Position numbers and translations under genes: made by a program. A stretch of 64,000 bases of DNA, from assembly GCA_963799085.1 (NCBI GenBank), contig CAWCWA010000010.1, forward strand, positions 1-64,000, given 5' to 3'. This DNA comes from AP-15 sp963799085. Its GTDB lineage: Bacteria; Pseudomonadota; Alphaproteobacteria; ATCC43930; CGMCC-115725. The notes under the pieces are model-generated. The model did not search any database. It worked only from the letters and a program-made list of their open reading frames with translations, and was not told the origin of the DNA. Positions 9,276 through 19,542 of the stretch are shown piece by piece. The number at the start of each line of letters is the position of its first letter. Position 1 is the stretch's first letter.

Positions 9276-9319
9276 CATGATCGGGCGCCTTTGCGTCCGG
9301 CTCTGTCGGAGGTGCGTGG

Positions 9320-10448
9320 GTGACCCTGGACGCCGAATCGCCGCTGCAGCGGACCCCGCTCCATTCGCTTCACCAACGGCTCGGCGCCCGCATGGTGGGT
9401 TTCGCCGGCTACGAGATGCCGGTCAATTACCCGCCGGGGATCATCGCCGAGCATCTGCATACCCGCGCCCAGGCCGGCCTCTTCGATGTCTCGCATATGG
9501 GCCAGATCCGGCTGGCCGGCGCCGGCTGCGCCGCGGCGTTGGAGGCGCTGGCGCCCGGCGACATCGAGGGCCTAGCCCCGATGCGGCTGCGCTATACGTT
9601 CCTCCTCAACGAAGCGGGCGGCATCATCGACGATTTGATGGCGACGCGCCTGGCGGACGGCCTTTTGCTCGTCGTCAACGCCGCGCGCAAGGCGGCCGAT
9701 CTCGCCCATCTGCGTGCCCGTCTGCGTGAACGGATCGGCTCCGGCGTCACCGTCGAGCCGCAGGAGGATCGGGCCTTGCTGGCATTGCAGGGGCCGGCCG
9801 CCGCCGCTGTGCTGTCCCGATTCGTCACGAGCATCGCCGCGCTTCCGTTCATGGCGGCGGCCGAGGCCATGGTCGACGGCGAGCCCTGCCTGATCACGCG
9901 CTCGGGCTACACCGGCGAGGACGGGTTCGAGATTTCGCTGCCGGCGCGCTCTGCTATGGCCTTTGCCGAGCGATTGTTGGCCGAGCCCGAAGTCATGCCG
10001 GTCGGGCTTGGTGCCCGCGATTCGCTGCGGCTCGAAGCCGGGCTTTGCCTCTGGGGGCACGACATCGACGAAACCACAACCCCGGTCGAGGCGGGGCTTG
10101 CCTGGGCGATCGGCAAACGCCGGCGCGAAGAAGGCGGCTTTCCCGGCGCGGCGCGGATCTTGCGCCAGCTTGCCGCAGGGCACGGCGCGCAAACGCGTCG
10201 GCATCCGCCCCGAGGGCCGCGCCCCGGCGCGCGAACGGACTGCGATTGCCGATCCCGCCGGCGACGAAATCGGCAGCGTGACGAGCGGCGGCTTCGGCCC
10301 CTCGGTCGGCGGTCCGATTGCGATGGGCTATGTCACGGCGGCCCATGCCAAACCCGACACCGCCCTCAATCTGATCGTGCGCGGCACGCCGCGCCCGGCG
10401 CATGTCGCAGCACTGCCGTTTGTCCCGCACCGCTATCACCGCGGCTGA
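9320..10448 (+). CDS. gcvT: Glycine cleavage system T protein (aminomethyltransferase; one frameshift)
   Basis: GcvT transfers the aminomethyl carbon from lipoyl-GcvH to tetrahydrofolate, releasing ammonia. The start is GTG 9320 behind GGAGG. Recognisable segments are 'RMVGFAGYEMPVNYPPGII', 'GLFDVSHMGQIRLAG', 'GYTGEDGFEI' and 'RDSLRLEAGLCLWGHDID'. The frame shifts near 10185 ('ILRQL' to 'TARKRVGIRPEGRAPAR'), after which the C-terminal barrel 'SVTSGGFGPSVGGPIAMGYV' is normal. The length (about 375 residues) matches the family. It is the first gene of a riboswitch-led operon with 20 nt or overlapping spacing to the rest. Confidence 0.93.
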
Positions 10449-10468
10449 ACCCGCAGGAGGAGATGCCG

Positions 10469-10847
10469 ATGAGCGAGGTTCGTTCTTCCCAGGACCATGA
10501 ATGGGTCCGTCTCGATGGTGACATCGCCGTCATCGGCATTACCGACTACGCGCAGTCGCAACTGGGCGACGTCGTTTATGTCGAGCTGCCGGAGATCGGC
10601 CAACGCGTCGAGAAGGGGAAGGAGGCCGCGGTCGTCGAAATCGGTCAAGGCGGCGAGCGAAGTCTATGCGCCGGTTTCGGGCGAGGTCGTCGAGGTCAAT
10701 CACGCGCTTGCCGACGACCCGGCCAAGGTCAACGCCGATCCGATGGGCGAGGGCTGGTTCCTACAGCTGCGCCTCGACGACCCCAAGGCGTTTGACGCAC
10801 TGATGGACGAGGCGGCCTACCGCCGCTTTGTCGAGGGTCTGCCCTGA
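10469..10847 (+). CDS. gcvH: Glycine cleavage system H protein (one frameshift)
   Basis: GcvH is the lipoyl carrier that shuttles the aminomethyl group between GcvP, GcvT and the lipoamide dehydrogenase. ATG 10469 is preferred over 10463 because AGGAGG at 10455 is then 8 nt away. The N-terminus reads 'SSQDHEWVRLDGDIAVIGIT'. The lipoylation site 'ESVKAASEVYAPVSGEV' is only recovered by dropping one A in the GAAAT run near 10639. The ending is 'GEGWFLQLRLDDP..RFVEGLP', so about 125 residues as expected. Its TGA overlaps the gcvPA ATG. Confidence 0.93.
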
Positions 10848-12194
10848 TGCGCTATCTGCCGCTGACCCCGGCCGACCGCGCGGCGATGCTGGCCGCGATT
10901 GGCTTCCCGTCGATCGACGCGCTGTTCGCCGAGGTGCCGGAGAAGGCGCGCCTCGAGGGCCTGCTCGATCTGCCGAACGCGCAAGGGGAAATCGAGGTCG
11001 AGCGGGCCCTGGTCGCGGCTGGCGTCGCAAAACCTCGCCGCCGGCTCGGCGCCGTTCTTCATCGGCGGCGGCGCCTATCGCCATCACGTTCCGGCCGCGG
11101 TCGACCATCTGATCCAGCGCGGCGAGTTCTTGACCTCCTACACCCCCTATCAGCCGGAAATCTCGCAAGGCACGCTGCAATACCTGTTCGAATTCCAGAC
11201 CCAGGTGGCGCTGCTGACCGGGATGGAAGTCGCCAATGCCTCGCTTTACGACGGCGCCACTGCCTGCGCCGAAGCGGTGATGATGGCCAATCGCCTGACC
11301 GGGCGGCAGCGAGCGATATTGTCCGGCGGGCTCCATCCGCACTACCGCGCGGTCTGCGAGACCTACGCGCGGTTTGTCGGCTTCGATCTGACGGCGCTGC
11401 CGCCCGCCCCCGGAGAGGAAGAGGAGCTGGCCGCCCTAATCGGCCCCGGCATCTCTTGCGTCGTCGTGCAGAGCCCCGATTTCTGGGGCGAGGTGCGCGA
11501 CTGGTCGGCGCTCGGCCGGGCCTGCCACGAAGCGGGCGCCCTTTTGGTCGTCGTCGTGACCGAAATCGTCTCGCTGGGTGCGATCCGGCCGCCGGGCGAA
11601 ATGGGTGCGGACATCGTCGCCGCCGAGGGCCAGTCGATTGGCAACGCGCTCAATTTCGGCGGGCCCTACCTCGGCCTATTCGCCAGCCGCGACAAGTTCG
11701 TGCGCCAGATGCCGGGGCGGCTCGCCGGCGAGACCCGCGACGCCGACGGCAGGCGTGGCTGGGTCTTGACCCTCTCGACCCGGGAACAGCATATCCGCCG
11801 CGAGCGCGCGACGAGCAACATCTGCACCAATTCCGGATTGTGCGCGCTGGCCTTCACGATCCACTTGAGCCTGCTCGGCGAGGCGGGCTTCGTGCGTCTG
11901 GCGCGCCTCAACCACGCCGCCGCCGCCACACTCGCCGACCGGCTCGCGACCCTGCCCGGCGTGCGGGTCGTCAACCGGGCCTTCTTCAACGAGTTCTCCC
12001 TGCGGCTGCCGCGGCCCGCGGCGCCGGTTGTCGAGGCATTGGCCGCCAGGGGCATCCTCGCCGGCATCCCGGTCAGCCGCCTCTACCCTGACGACCCGGC
12101 GCTGGCCGATCTGCTGCTCGTCGCCGCGACCGAGACGAATCTTGCGGACGACATGGAGCGGCTCGAACAGGGTTTGCGGGAGGCGCTGTCGTGA
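10847..12194 (+). CDS. gcvPA: Glycine decarboxylase subunit 1 (P protein, alpha; one frameshift)
   Basis: This is the N-terminal half of the PLP-dependent glycine decarboxylase, encoded separately from GcvPB as in many Alphaproteobacteria. It starts 'MRYLPLTPADRAAMLAAIGF' and contains 'GGAYRHHVPAAVDHLIQRGE', 'LTSYTPYQPEISQGTLQY', 'NASLYDGATACAEAVMM' and 'SNICTNSGLCALA'. One frameshift is needed near 11025 ('VAAGVA' to 'SQNLAAGSAPFFIGGGAY'). The length of about 448 residues fits. ATGA overlap with gcvH and GTGA overlap with gcvPB indicate coupled translation. The subunit is catalytic only with GcvPB. Confidence 0.93.
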
Positions 12195-13753
12195 GCGAGT
12201 GGAGCCGGGCGCTGGCCGCGCATGCCGCCGAGACCGCACCGGCGCATAGTGCCACGGCGAGCGGCAATCGCGGACTGCAGATCGAAGAGCCGCTGATCTT
12301 CGAACAGGATTCGCCGGGGCTCTGCGGCGTCGATCTACCCGAGCCGCCGCCCTTTCACGCGCGCTTGGGCGGGCTCGAACGGCAGGGCGCCATCGGCCTG
12401 CCGGGTCTCAGTGAGCCGCAGGTAATCCGGCACTTCACGCGGCTCTCGCAGAAGAATTACGCGATCGACGCTGGGCTCTACCCGCTCGGTTCCTGCACGA
12501 TGAAGCACAATCCGCGCCTCAACGAAAAGTTGGCGCGTCTGCCGGGCTTTGCCGACATTCACCCGCTGCAGCCGCTCTCCACGGTGCCGGGCGCGCTCGA
12601 ACTGATCGACACGCTGGCGCACTGGCTGCAGACGCTGACCGGATTTCCGGCCGTGGCGCTCTCCCCGGGTGCGGGCGCGCACGGCGAATTATGCGGCATG
12701 ATGACGATCCGCGCCGCGCTCGAAGCCCGCGGCGACCCGCGCCGCCGAGTGCTCGTGCCGGAATCGGCGCACGGCACCAACCCGGCGACGGCGGCGGCTC
12801 TGGGCTATGCCGTCGATCCGGTCCCGAACGACCACCGCGGCCGGGTCGACCGCGCCGCTCTCGAAGAAAAGCTCGGTCACGATGTCGCCGCGCTGATGCT
12901 GACCAATCCCAACACATGCGGCCTGTTCGAGGACGAGATCGTGGAGATCGCCGCGGCGGTGCACCGCGCCGGCGCCTTCTTCTACTGCGACGGCGCCAAT
13001 TTCAACGCGATCGTCGGCCGGGTGCGGCCCGCCGATCTCGGCATCGACTGCATGCATTTGAACCTGCACAAGACGTTTTCGACCCCGCATGGCGGCGGCG
13101 GGCCGGGCAGCGGCCCGGTGGTGCTGACGGCGGAACTTGCCCCGCATGCGCCGCTGCCGTGGCTGGTGCATGGCGAGGCCGGGCTGGATCTGATCGAGCA
13201 CTCGACCGGCGCGGCGGGCAACACGATCGGCCGGCTGAAAGGGTTTCACGGCCAGATGGGCATGTTCGTGCGCGCGCTCGCCTACATGATGAGCCACGGC
13301 GCGGACGGGCTGCGCCAAGTCGCCGAGGATGCCGTCCTCAACGCCAATTACCTGCGCGCCCTTCTCGACGGCGACCTCTCGCTCGCCTTCCCCGGACCGT
13401 GCATGCACGAGGTCCTGTTCGACGACCGGTTCTTGAAGGATACGGGCGTTACCACGCTCGATTTCGCCAAGGCGCTGATCGACGAGGGGTTTCACCCTAT
13501 GACGATGTATTTCCCGCTAGTCGTGCACGGGGCATTGCTGATCGAGCCGACGGAGACCGAAAGCAAGGCGACACTCGACCAGTTCGCTACGGTCGTTAAG
13601 GCGCTGGCCGCCGCCGCCCGGACCGGCGACGCGGCCCGATTTCATGCGGCGCCGGTCTTCACGCCCCGCCGCCGGCTCGACGAGACCGCCGCCGCCCGCA
13701 AACCGGTCTTGCGCTGGCACCCGACGGGTGCGGAGCGCCAGGCCGCCGAGTAG
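12191..13753 (+). CDS. gcvPB: Glycine decarboxylase subunit 2 (P protein, beta)
   Basis: This is the PLP-carrying half of glycine decarboxylase: it releases CO2 from glycine and passes the aminomethyl group to lipoyl-GcvH. The 520-residue frame is intact. Diagnostic segments are 'PLGSCTMKHNPRLNEKLA', 'GAGAHGELCGMMTIRA', 'VPESAHGTNPATAAALGY', 'TNPNTCGLFEDEI' and the PLP-lysine motif 'LNLHKTFSTPHGGGGPG'. GTG 12191 overlaps the gcvPA stop. It is the last gene of the operon; no lipoamide dehydrogenase or serine hydroxymethyltransferase follows. Nothing striking is seen between its stop and 13921. Confidence 0.96.
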   Translation: MSEWSRALAAHAAETAPAHSATASGNRGLQIEEPLIFEQDSPGLCGVDLPEPPPFHARLGGLERQGAIGLPGLSEPQVIRHFTRLSQKNYAIDAGLYPLGSCTMKHNPRLNEKLARLPGFADIHPLQPLSTVPGALELIDTLAHWLQTLTGFPAVALSPGAGAHGELCGMMTIRAALEARGDPRRRVLVPESAHGTNPATAAALGYAVDPVPNDHRGRVDRAALEEKLGHDVAALMLTNPNTCGLFEDEIVEIAAAVHRAGAFFYCDGANFNAIVGRVRPADLGIDCMHLNLHKTFSTPHGGGGPGSGPVVLTAELAPHAPLPWLVHGEAGLDLIEHSTGAAGNTIGRLKGFHGQMGMFVRALAYMMSHGADGLRQVAEDAVLNANYLRALLDGDLSLAFPGPCMHEVLFDDRFLKDTGVTTLDFAKALIDEGFHPMTMYFPLVVHGALLIEPTETESKATLDQFATVVKALAAAARTGDAARFHAAPVFTPRRRLDETAAARKPVLRWHPTGAERQAAE

Positions 13754-13920
13754 TGCCGCTGCGGCTCTAGCCGCCGGCTGTCGTGACGGGTTGATCCGCA
13801 AGAATTGACGCTTTTTTGCGTGGACATCGACAATTCGCGTGCCGAGGTTGTCGGTTGCGGAAGACTGTTTGCTTTCCACCTCAGGCCGAATGTCGCCCTA
13901 TCCCGCAGCCCGACCGTGCG

Positions 13921-15922
13921 ATGCTTTCCGCGTTGCGTAGGCAAGCCCCGCAGACGCCTGGGCCGCCGTCGAGCCGGACCCTCCTCGCGCTGTTTCCCGA
14001 ACTCGCGGACTATCGAAGGAACCCGTTCAGGCTCGGTTGGTCGCCGATGCCCGAGACCGCAAAAAAAGAGGCGCGGGCAGCGGCTGCCGGATCGCCATTC
14101 ATCGGGCTTGCTCCGGGTCTGTTGCGGGCGCCGCCGCGGCGGCTGCAAACGCCGCCCCTGCTGAGCGTCACGGCTTACGCGGCGACGGCTCCTCTGGCGG
14201 CGGCCGTCGTTCCGGCGCATCTGCTCGCGACCCGAGGCTGGGAAACGCCAGCGCTGCTCGGCCGTGCCGCCGCGGTTCGCCGCGAGATGATCGCGCATCG
14301 GGTCGGCGGTTCCTGGTGGCGTCCGGCCGAGACCGTGGGCGGCGAGGGGATCGCGATCGTCTCGGTCGACGCTCCGGGCGGTCTGGCTGCCTGCCGCGCA
14401 ATGCTGCGCGCGGCCTTGGCCGAAAACCCGCCGGAGCGGATCGTCATGTTGCGGCCGGAGCATGCAGCGCTGCCTGCGCTCGGTAATGAGGCCTCGGCCC
14501 GCGGCTGCATCGTCGCGACCAGATCAACCGACCCGTGGTCGGCGATCGAGCGGGCGCGGCGCGTCTATACAATGGGCGGCGAGATCGGCTTTCTCGCCCT
14601 TCTCGCCGGCCGCGAACTTCATTGCTTCGGCGACTCGTTCTATTCCGGCTGGGGCTTGACGCGGGACGACGCCGCGGTGCTGCCCAAGCCTTTTCGCCGC
14701 ACGATCGACGAGGTATTCGCCGGCGCCTGCCTGCTCGCCACCCGCTGCCTCGATCCATATCGCGACCAGCCGGCACCCTTCGAGGAGATCGTCGCGATCT
14801 TGGCCGAATGGCGGCGGGTCGAGACGGCGAACCGGCGGATCGCGGCCTGTGTCGGCATGTCGCTGTGGAAGCGGCGGCGGATCGCCGATTTTTTCAGCTC
14901 CGCGGCAGGCGCGCCGGTGTTCCGTCGCACCGTCGGCGGGGCAGTCAGAGCTGCGGCGGCGCGGCCGGACGGCGTCATCGCACTCTGGGCGTCGCGCATG
15001 CCGCGCGGCATCGCCGAAGCCGCCGCCCGGCGGAACATTCCGCTGCTGCGGGTCGAGGACGGGTTCGTTCGCTCGGTCGGTCTGGGCTCCGACTTCACGC
15101 CCGCCGCCTCGCTGGTGCTCGACGCGCTCGGCATGCACTACGACCCGTGCGGTCGCAGCGATCTCGAACGGCTGCTCTGCGAGACCGAGTTCGACCCGGT
15201 CCTGATCGAGCGCGCCCGTCGGCTGATCGTTCGCCTCGTCACGCGCGGTGTGACCAAATACAACCTCGCCGCTTCGGCGCCGCCCGCCGCTCTGCCGGCA
15301 AGCCCTTGCCGCATCCTGGTGCCGGGACAGGTCGAGGATGATCTGTCGGTGCGTCTCGGCGGCGCCGAAATCTGATGGCAATCTCGAACTCCTGCGCCAT
15401 GTGCGCGAGGCCAATCCGCAGGCCCTGATCCTCTACAAGCCGCATCCCGACGTCGAGGCGGGGCACCGCCGCGGCGCGGTCCCGGACCGGATGGCGCGGG
15501 CCTACGCCGACATCGTCGTGCACGGCGTGTCGACGGCTTCTCTCCTCGGCGCGGTCGACGAGGTCCACACCCTGACCTCGCTCGCCGGTTTCGAGGCCCT
15601 CTTGCGGCGACGGCGGGTCGTCGTCTACGGGCGTCCGTTCTACGCCGGCTGGGGGTTGACGACCGACCTTGCCCCGATCGATCGCGGCCGCCGGCTGGCC
15701 CTCGAGGAACTCGCGGCCGGGGCCCTGATTCTATATCCGCGCTACCTCGATCCGGTGACCCGGCTGCCCTGCGGCCCGGAACTGGTCGTCGACCGGCTCG
15801 CCGACCCGGCCTTGTGGCGCGCCGGCCCGCTGACCGCGCTGCGCCGGGTGCAGGGCAATTTGCTGCGGCGCTGGGCCGAATTCGCCGAGCGGAGGCCACG
15901 GCTCGCCGTCGGTCGCCAATGA
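13921..15922 (+). CDS. kpsC: KpsC-like capsular polysaccharide Kdo transferase (one frameshift)
   Basis: KpsC builds the poly-Kdo linker on lyso-phosphatidylglycerol that anchors group 2 capsules; the family has two glycosyltransferase modules. Both are visible. The first ends with 'FGDSFYSGWGLTRDD..RTIDEVFAGACLLATRCLDP', the second with 'YGRPFYAGWGLTTD..LALEELAAGALILYPRYLDP'. The second also has 'LWASRMPRGI', 'RVEDGFVRSVGLGSDFTPAASL' and 'ILYKPHPDVEAGHR'. One frameshift near 15365 separates 'VPGQVEDDLSVRLGGAE' from 'SDGNLELLRHVRE'. The start is uncertain: ATG 13921 is used, but TTG 13816 or an internal start near 14047 are possible. Export genes (kpsDEMT) are not in the window. Confidence 0.85.
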
Positions 15923-16053
15923 GGTTTTGCTCGATCGCGCTGTGATGTTTTTGCGGCTTTGTCGTTTTGTGCTTCGCCAAGCCGTCGTTTCGCCCGATGT
16001 TGCGGTGCGGCGGCTCGGACGGCCTCCGGACGCCGAGCCTTTAGATTGCGGGG

Positions 16054-16833
16054 ATGCGAGCACCGTTCCGCGTCGTAGTCATCACCGGCGCCTCGAGCGG
16101 TCTCGGCGCGGCGCTCGCGCAAGCCTATGCCGGATCGGGCGTGGCATTGGGCTTGCTGGGCCGCGATCGCGAGCGTTTGGGGCGGGTTGCGCGCAAGTGC
16201 GAGGCGAGGGGGGCAAGGGTGGACGCTGCGGCGATCGATGTCACCGACACGCCGGCGATGGCGGCATGGCTGTGCCGGTTCGATCGCGAAAATCCGGTCG
16301 ATCTGCTGGTCGCGAACGCCGGCACCTCGGCCGGACCGGACCGCGGCAGCGCCTCCGAAGGCGTCGAGCTGGCGGCGCGTCAGATCGGCGTCAATCTTTT
16401 GGGAGCGATCAACACGATCGAGCCCTTGCTGCCGGCGATGTGGGCGCGCGGCTGCGGGCGCATCGCGGTCATCGCCTCGATCGCCGGTTATCGCGGTCTT
16501 CCCGACAGCCCCGGCTACAGCGCGAGCAAGGCGGGGTTGCGCGCCTATGGCGAGGCGCTGCGCGCGCGGCTGGCGTCCCGCGGCATCGGCGTGACCGTCG
16601 TCTGTCCCGGATTTTTCGCCTCCCCGATGACCGATCGCTTCGACGGGCCGACCCCGTTCCTCTATGGCATCGCCGCCGCCGCGCATATCGTCAAGCGCGG
16701 CATCGACCGCGGCCGGCGGCGGGTCGCCTTCCCGTGGCCACTGGTGCTCGGCCTGAAATTCTGCGACTTTGCCCCGGCCGCCCTCGGCGACGCGATCCTG
16801 CGCCGCTTCCACTTCCGCATTCGCCCGGAATGA
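16054..16833 (+). CDS. SDR-family oxidoreductase in the capsule cluster
   Basis: A 259-residue classical short-chain dehydrogenase. The nucleotide-binding 'VITGASSGLGAALA' is at the N-terminus, followed by 'VANAGTSAGP', catalytic Ser in 'VIASIAGYRGLPDSP' and the catalytic 'YSASKAGLRAYGEALR'. 'VVCPGFFASPMTDR' is the usual substrate-loop start. A C-terminal hydrophobic-basic tail ('VAFPWPLVLGLKFCDFAP') may touch the membrane. It lies 131 nt after kpsC and 7 nt before the membrane sulfatase-like gene, so a role in surface glycan or lipid metabolism is inferred from position only. Confidence 0.88.
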   Translation: MRAPFRVVVITGASSGLGAALAQAYAGSGVALGLLGRDRERLGRVARKCEARGARVDAAAIDVTDTPAMAAWLCRFDRENPVDLLVANAGTSAGPDRGSASEGVELAARQIGVNLLGAINTIEPLLPAMWARGCGRIAVIASIAGYRGLPDSPGYSASKAGLRAYGEALRARLASRGIGVTVVCPGFFASPMTDRFDGPTPFLYGIAAAAHIVKRGIDRGRRRVAFPWPLVLGLKFCDFAPAALGDAILRRFHFRIRPE

Positions 16834-16840
16834 GCCGTTA

Positions 16841-18417
16841 GTGACCGGCCTGATCTCGATTGGCATCGGCGGCCTGCTCGCCCTGCTGGCCTGGCTGATC
16901 CCCCGGCATGTCGCGCGCGCCTGGGCGACGATCTCCCCGGCAATCATTTTGGACGTGCTGCCGGTGCTGCTCGGCGGCCTGTTGCTGCTCAGCCTGACCG
17001 GGCGGCCGATCTTTTCCGGCCTCGTGCTGTTCGCGCTCGGCGCCGGGTTCGCGCTCGCGGACCGAACCAAGCGTGAAGCGCTGCGCGAGCCGGTCGTCTT
17101 TTCCGAGATGTCGGAACTGCGGCATGTCTTTACCCATCCGCACCTTTATTTTCCGTTCGCCGGGGTCGGGCTGGTGGTCGGCGGCTTTGTCGCGGCGGTC
17201 TCCGCCGGGGCGGCGCTGCTGCTCTTGAAGCCGCCGGTCGGCGAGCCGCGGCCGCTGTTGTTCATCGGCGCCGCGGCGAGCCTCGCGGGCGGCGGATGGC
17301 TCTTGTCGCGCGAGCCGGTTCTCGGCGCCGCCGCGACGATGTTGCGCCGGCTGCGCCCGACCGGCGACCCGTTTCACGACACAAGGACGATCGGACCCTT
17401 CGCCTCATTGCTGGTCTACGGCGTTATCGCGCGGGCCGAGCGGGCGGCGCGGCGCGCCCGGTTTATGCCTGCGGCGCCGGCCCCGCTTCGGTGGCGGTCC
17501 GCCGTGGCTGCACCCCTGGTATTGGTGCAGTGCGAGTCGTTTTTCGACGCGCGCCGCCTGTCGCCGCTGGTGCCGCGGGGCCTGCTGCCGGGCTTTGACG
17601 CCTGCCGCCGCGACGCCGCCGATTTCGGCAGGCTCGAAGTCTCGGCCTGGGGCGCCAACACGATGCGCGCCGAATTCGCGGTGTTGACCGGCATCCCCGA
17701 GCGCGACCTCGGCTACGACCGCTTCAACCCCTATCACGCCTTCGCCCGCGCGCCGGTCGCCTCGCTGGTGCGGCGGTTGCGCGAGGAGGGCTACCGGACG
17801 ATCTGTCTGCACCCTTACGACCGCGAATTCTTCCGGCGCGACTTGACCCTGCCGGCCTTGGGCTTCGAAATCTTTCTCGGTCTGGAGACCCTCGGCGGAT
17901 CGCGGCGGCCGCCCTATTGCTCCGACCCGGAACTCGCCGAGCATGTCCTGCGCGCGCTCGAACGCGAAGGCCCGCGCGTTTTTGTCTTTGCCATCACGAT
18001 GGGCAATCACGGCCCGTGGCTGGCGGGCGACTTGCCCGAGGATCCCGAACGCCTGCTCGCGAGGCGGACGGGCAGGTCTGCCGCAGGGCGACGATCTGCT
18101 TGCGCTACCTCGACGGGCTGCGCCGGTCGGACGAAATGCTGCAGATCCTGATGGCGGGGATGGCGCGGCGGCGTCCCGAAGGGCTGATGGGCTTTTACGG
18201 CGACCATCTGCCGAGCCTGCCGGCGGCCTTCGAGCATTTCGGCTTTGCCGAATGGGCCAGCGATTACGTTTTGTGGCCGGGCGGCGAGTTGCCGGCCCGC
18301 CGCCGCGACCTGCCGGCCCACAAACTGCCGGGCTTGATCCTCGATACGCTCGCTGCCAGGGGAGCGATCGGCCGGTCCGGGCCGGCGCCGTCGATGCCGG
18401 GCAGCCGGGCGGCTTGA
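16841..18417 (+). CDS. Membrane LtaS-type sulfatase/phosphoglycerol transferase-like protein (one frameshift)
   Basis: The N-terminal half has about five hydrophobic membrane segments ('LISIGIGGLLALLAWLI', 'VLPVLLGGLLLLSLTG', 'GLVLFALGAGFALAD', 'VGLVVGGFVAAVSAGAALLL'). An extracytoplasmic alkaline-phosphatase-superfamily domain follows, with 'PLVLVQCESFFDARRL', 'SAWGANTMRAEFAVLTGI' (nucleophile region), 'ICLHPYDREFFRRD', 'ITMGNHGPW' and 'MGFYGDHLPSL'. LtaS/MdoB relatives transfer phosphoglycerol or phosphoethanolamine to surface glycans. GTG 16841 is 7 nt after the SDR stop. One frameshift near 18065 joins the GDLPEDPERLLA part to the CLRYLDGLRRSDEML part. The substrate is unknown; next to KpsC it may decorate a capsule. 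Confidence 0.8.
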
Positions 18418-18484
18418 CACCGGCCGTCGTCAGCGCGGAACATCGGTTTCGCGCGGGCGTTGATGAACCCGAGGATAACCGGCG

Positions 18485-19231
18485 ATGGATATGCAGGGGC
18501 GAACCGTCATCGTGACCGGCGGCGCTTCCGGCATCGGCAAGGCTACCGCCTTGCTGCTGGCGCGCGAGGGTGCTCGCGTCGTGATCGGCGATGTCGATGA
18601 GGCGGGCGGCCGGGCGACCGCAGAGGAGGCGGCGGCGCAAAGTCTGGCGGTCGAATTCCTGGCGCTCGACCTCGTCGACAGCGCTTCGATCGAGGCCTTC
18701 GCCGCTGTGGCTCAGCAGCGCCCCGAGCCGGTGGACAGTCTCGTCAACGCCGCCGGCTGGGACCGTATCCAGCCATTTCTCGAAAATCCGCCCGAGATGT
18801 GGGATCGCATCATCGCCATCAACCTGATGGGGGCGATCCGGCTGACCCGCAACCTGCTGCCGGCGATGGTCGCCGGCGGCCGCGGCAAGATAGTCAATAT
18901 CTCGAGCGACGCCGGCCGGGTCGGCAGCACCGGTGAGACCGTGTACGCCGCCGCCAAGGGGGGCGTCATCGCCTTTACCAAATCGCTTGCCCGCGAAATG
19001 GCCCGCTATCGCATCAATGTCAATTGCGTCTGTCCCGGCCCGACCGATACGCCGCTCTTTCAGCGCCAGCCGGAGCGGATGAAGGAGGCGCTGACCCGGG
19101 CGATCCCGTTCCGCCGCATCGCCCGGCCCGAGGAAATCGCCGATGCAGTGCTGTTTTTTCTGAGCGGCCGTTCTGATTATATCACCGGGCAGGTGCTGAG
19201 CGTCAGCGGCGGCCTGACGATGGCGGACTAG
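18485..19231 (+). CDS. SDR oxidoreductase, BadH-like
   Basis: A 248-residue SDR resembling 2-hydroxycyclohexanecarboxyl-CoA dehydrogenase (BadH). Cofactor motif 'VTGGASGIGKATALLLAREG', 'NAAGWDRIQPFLENPPEMW' in place of the usual NNAG, catalytic 'VNISSDAGRVGS' and 'YAAAKGGVIAFTKSLA', then 'NCVCPGPTDTPLF' and the end 'SDYITGQVLSVSGGLTMAD'. BadH acts in anaerobic alicyclic-acid degradation, but no other bad genes are nearby, so only the SDR class is secure. GAGG precedes ATG 18485 (ATG 18491 is an alternative). Confidence 0.85.
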   Translation: MDMQGRTVIVTGGASGIGKATALLLAREGARVVIGDVDEAGGRATAEEAAAQSLAVEFLALDLVDSASIEAFAAVAQQRPEPVDSLVNAAGWDRIQPFLENPPEMWDRIIAINLMGAIRLTRNLLPAMVAGGRGKIVNISSDAGRVGSTGETVYAAAKGGVIAFTKSLAREMARYRINVNCVCPGPTDTPLFQRQPERMKEALTRAIPFRRIARPEEIADAVLFFLSGRSDYITGQVLSVSGGLTMAD

Positions 19232-19246
19232 CAAGGAGGTTCTGAT

Positions 19247-19511
19247 ATGAACATGTGGAGGTTCTTGGCGTTGTCCTTTGTGCTCGCCGCGGCCGCTGTC
19301 GGCGTCGGGTACGGTTATCGCGCAGCCGATGCCGACCGGTAATCCCGCCGCACTCGCCAATGTCCACGAGAGCGAAGCCTATACGCGTATGTTGCGCGCC
19401 AACCCGGCGTTCCGCAAAAAGCGGATGCAAATCGAATGCGGACCCATCAACGATCCGCAGTTGCACGCTAGCTGTGTCGCCTCGTTCGAAGCCTACGCCC
19501 AGCCCAAATAG
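19247..19511 (+). CDS. Small secreted protein, unknown function (one frameshift)
   Basis: A strong ribosome-binding site (aaggagg) precedes ATG 19247. That frame encodes a classic signal peptide, 'MNMWRFLALSFVLAAAAVGV', then stops early at a TAA. Shifting one base near 19310 continues into 'IAQPMPTGNPAALANVHESE' and a compact region with 'RANPAFRKKRMQIECGPIND', 'HASCVASFEAYAQPK' and two Cys. Together about 87 residues with two cysteines that could form a disulfide after export. No family is recognised. It is followed after 31 nt by the DUF427 gene, and could belong to that operon. Confidence 0.55.
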
Positions 19512-19542
19512 CGGCGCTGCAGGATTACCGGAGGATCGCGAA

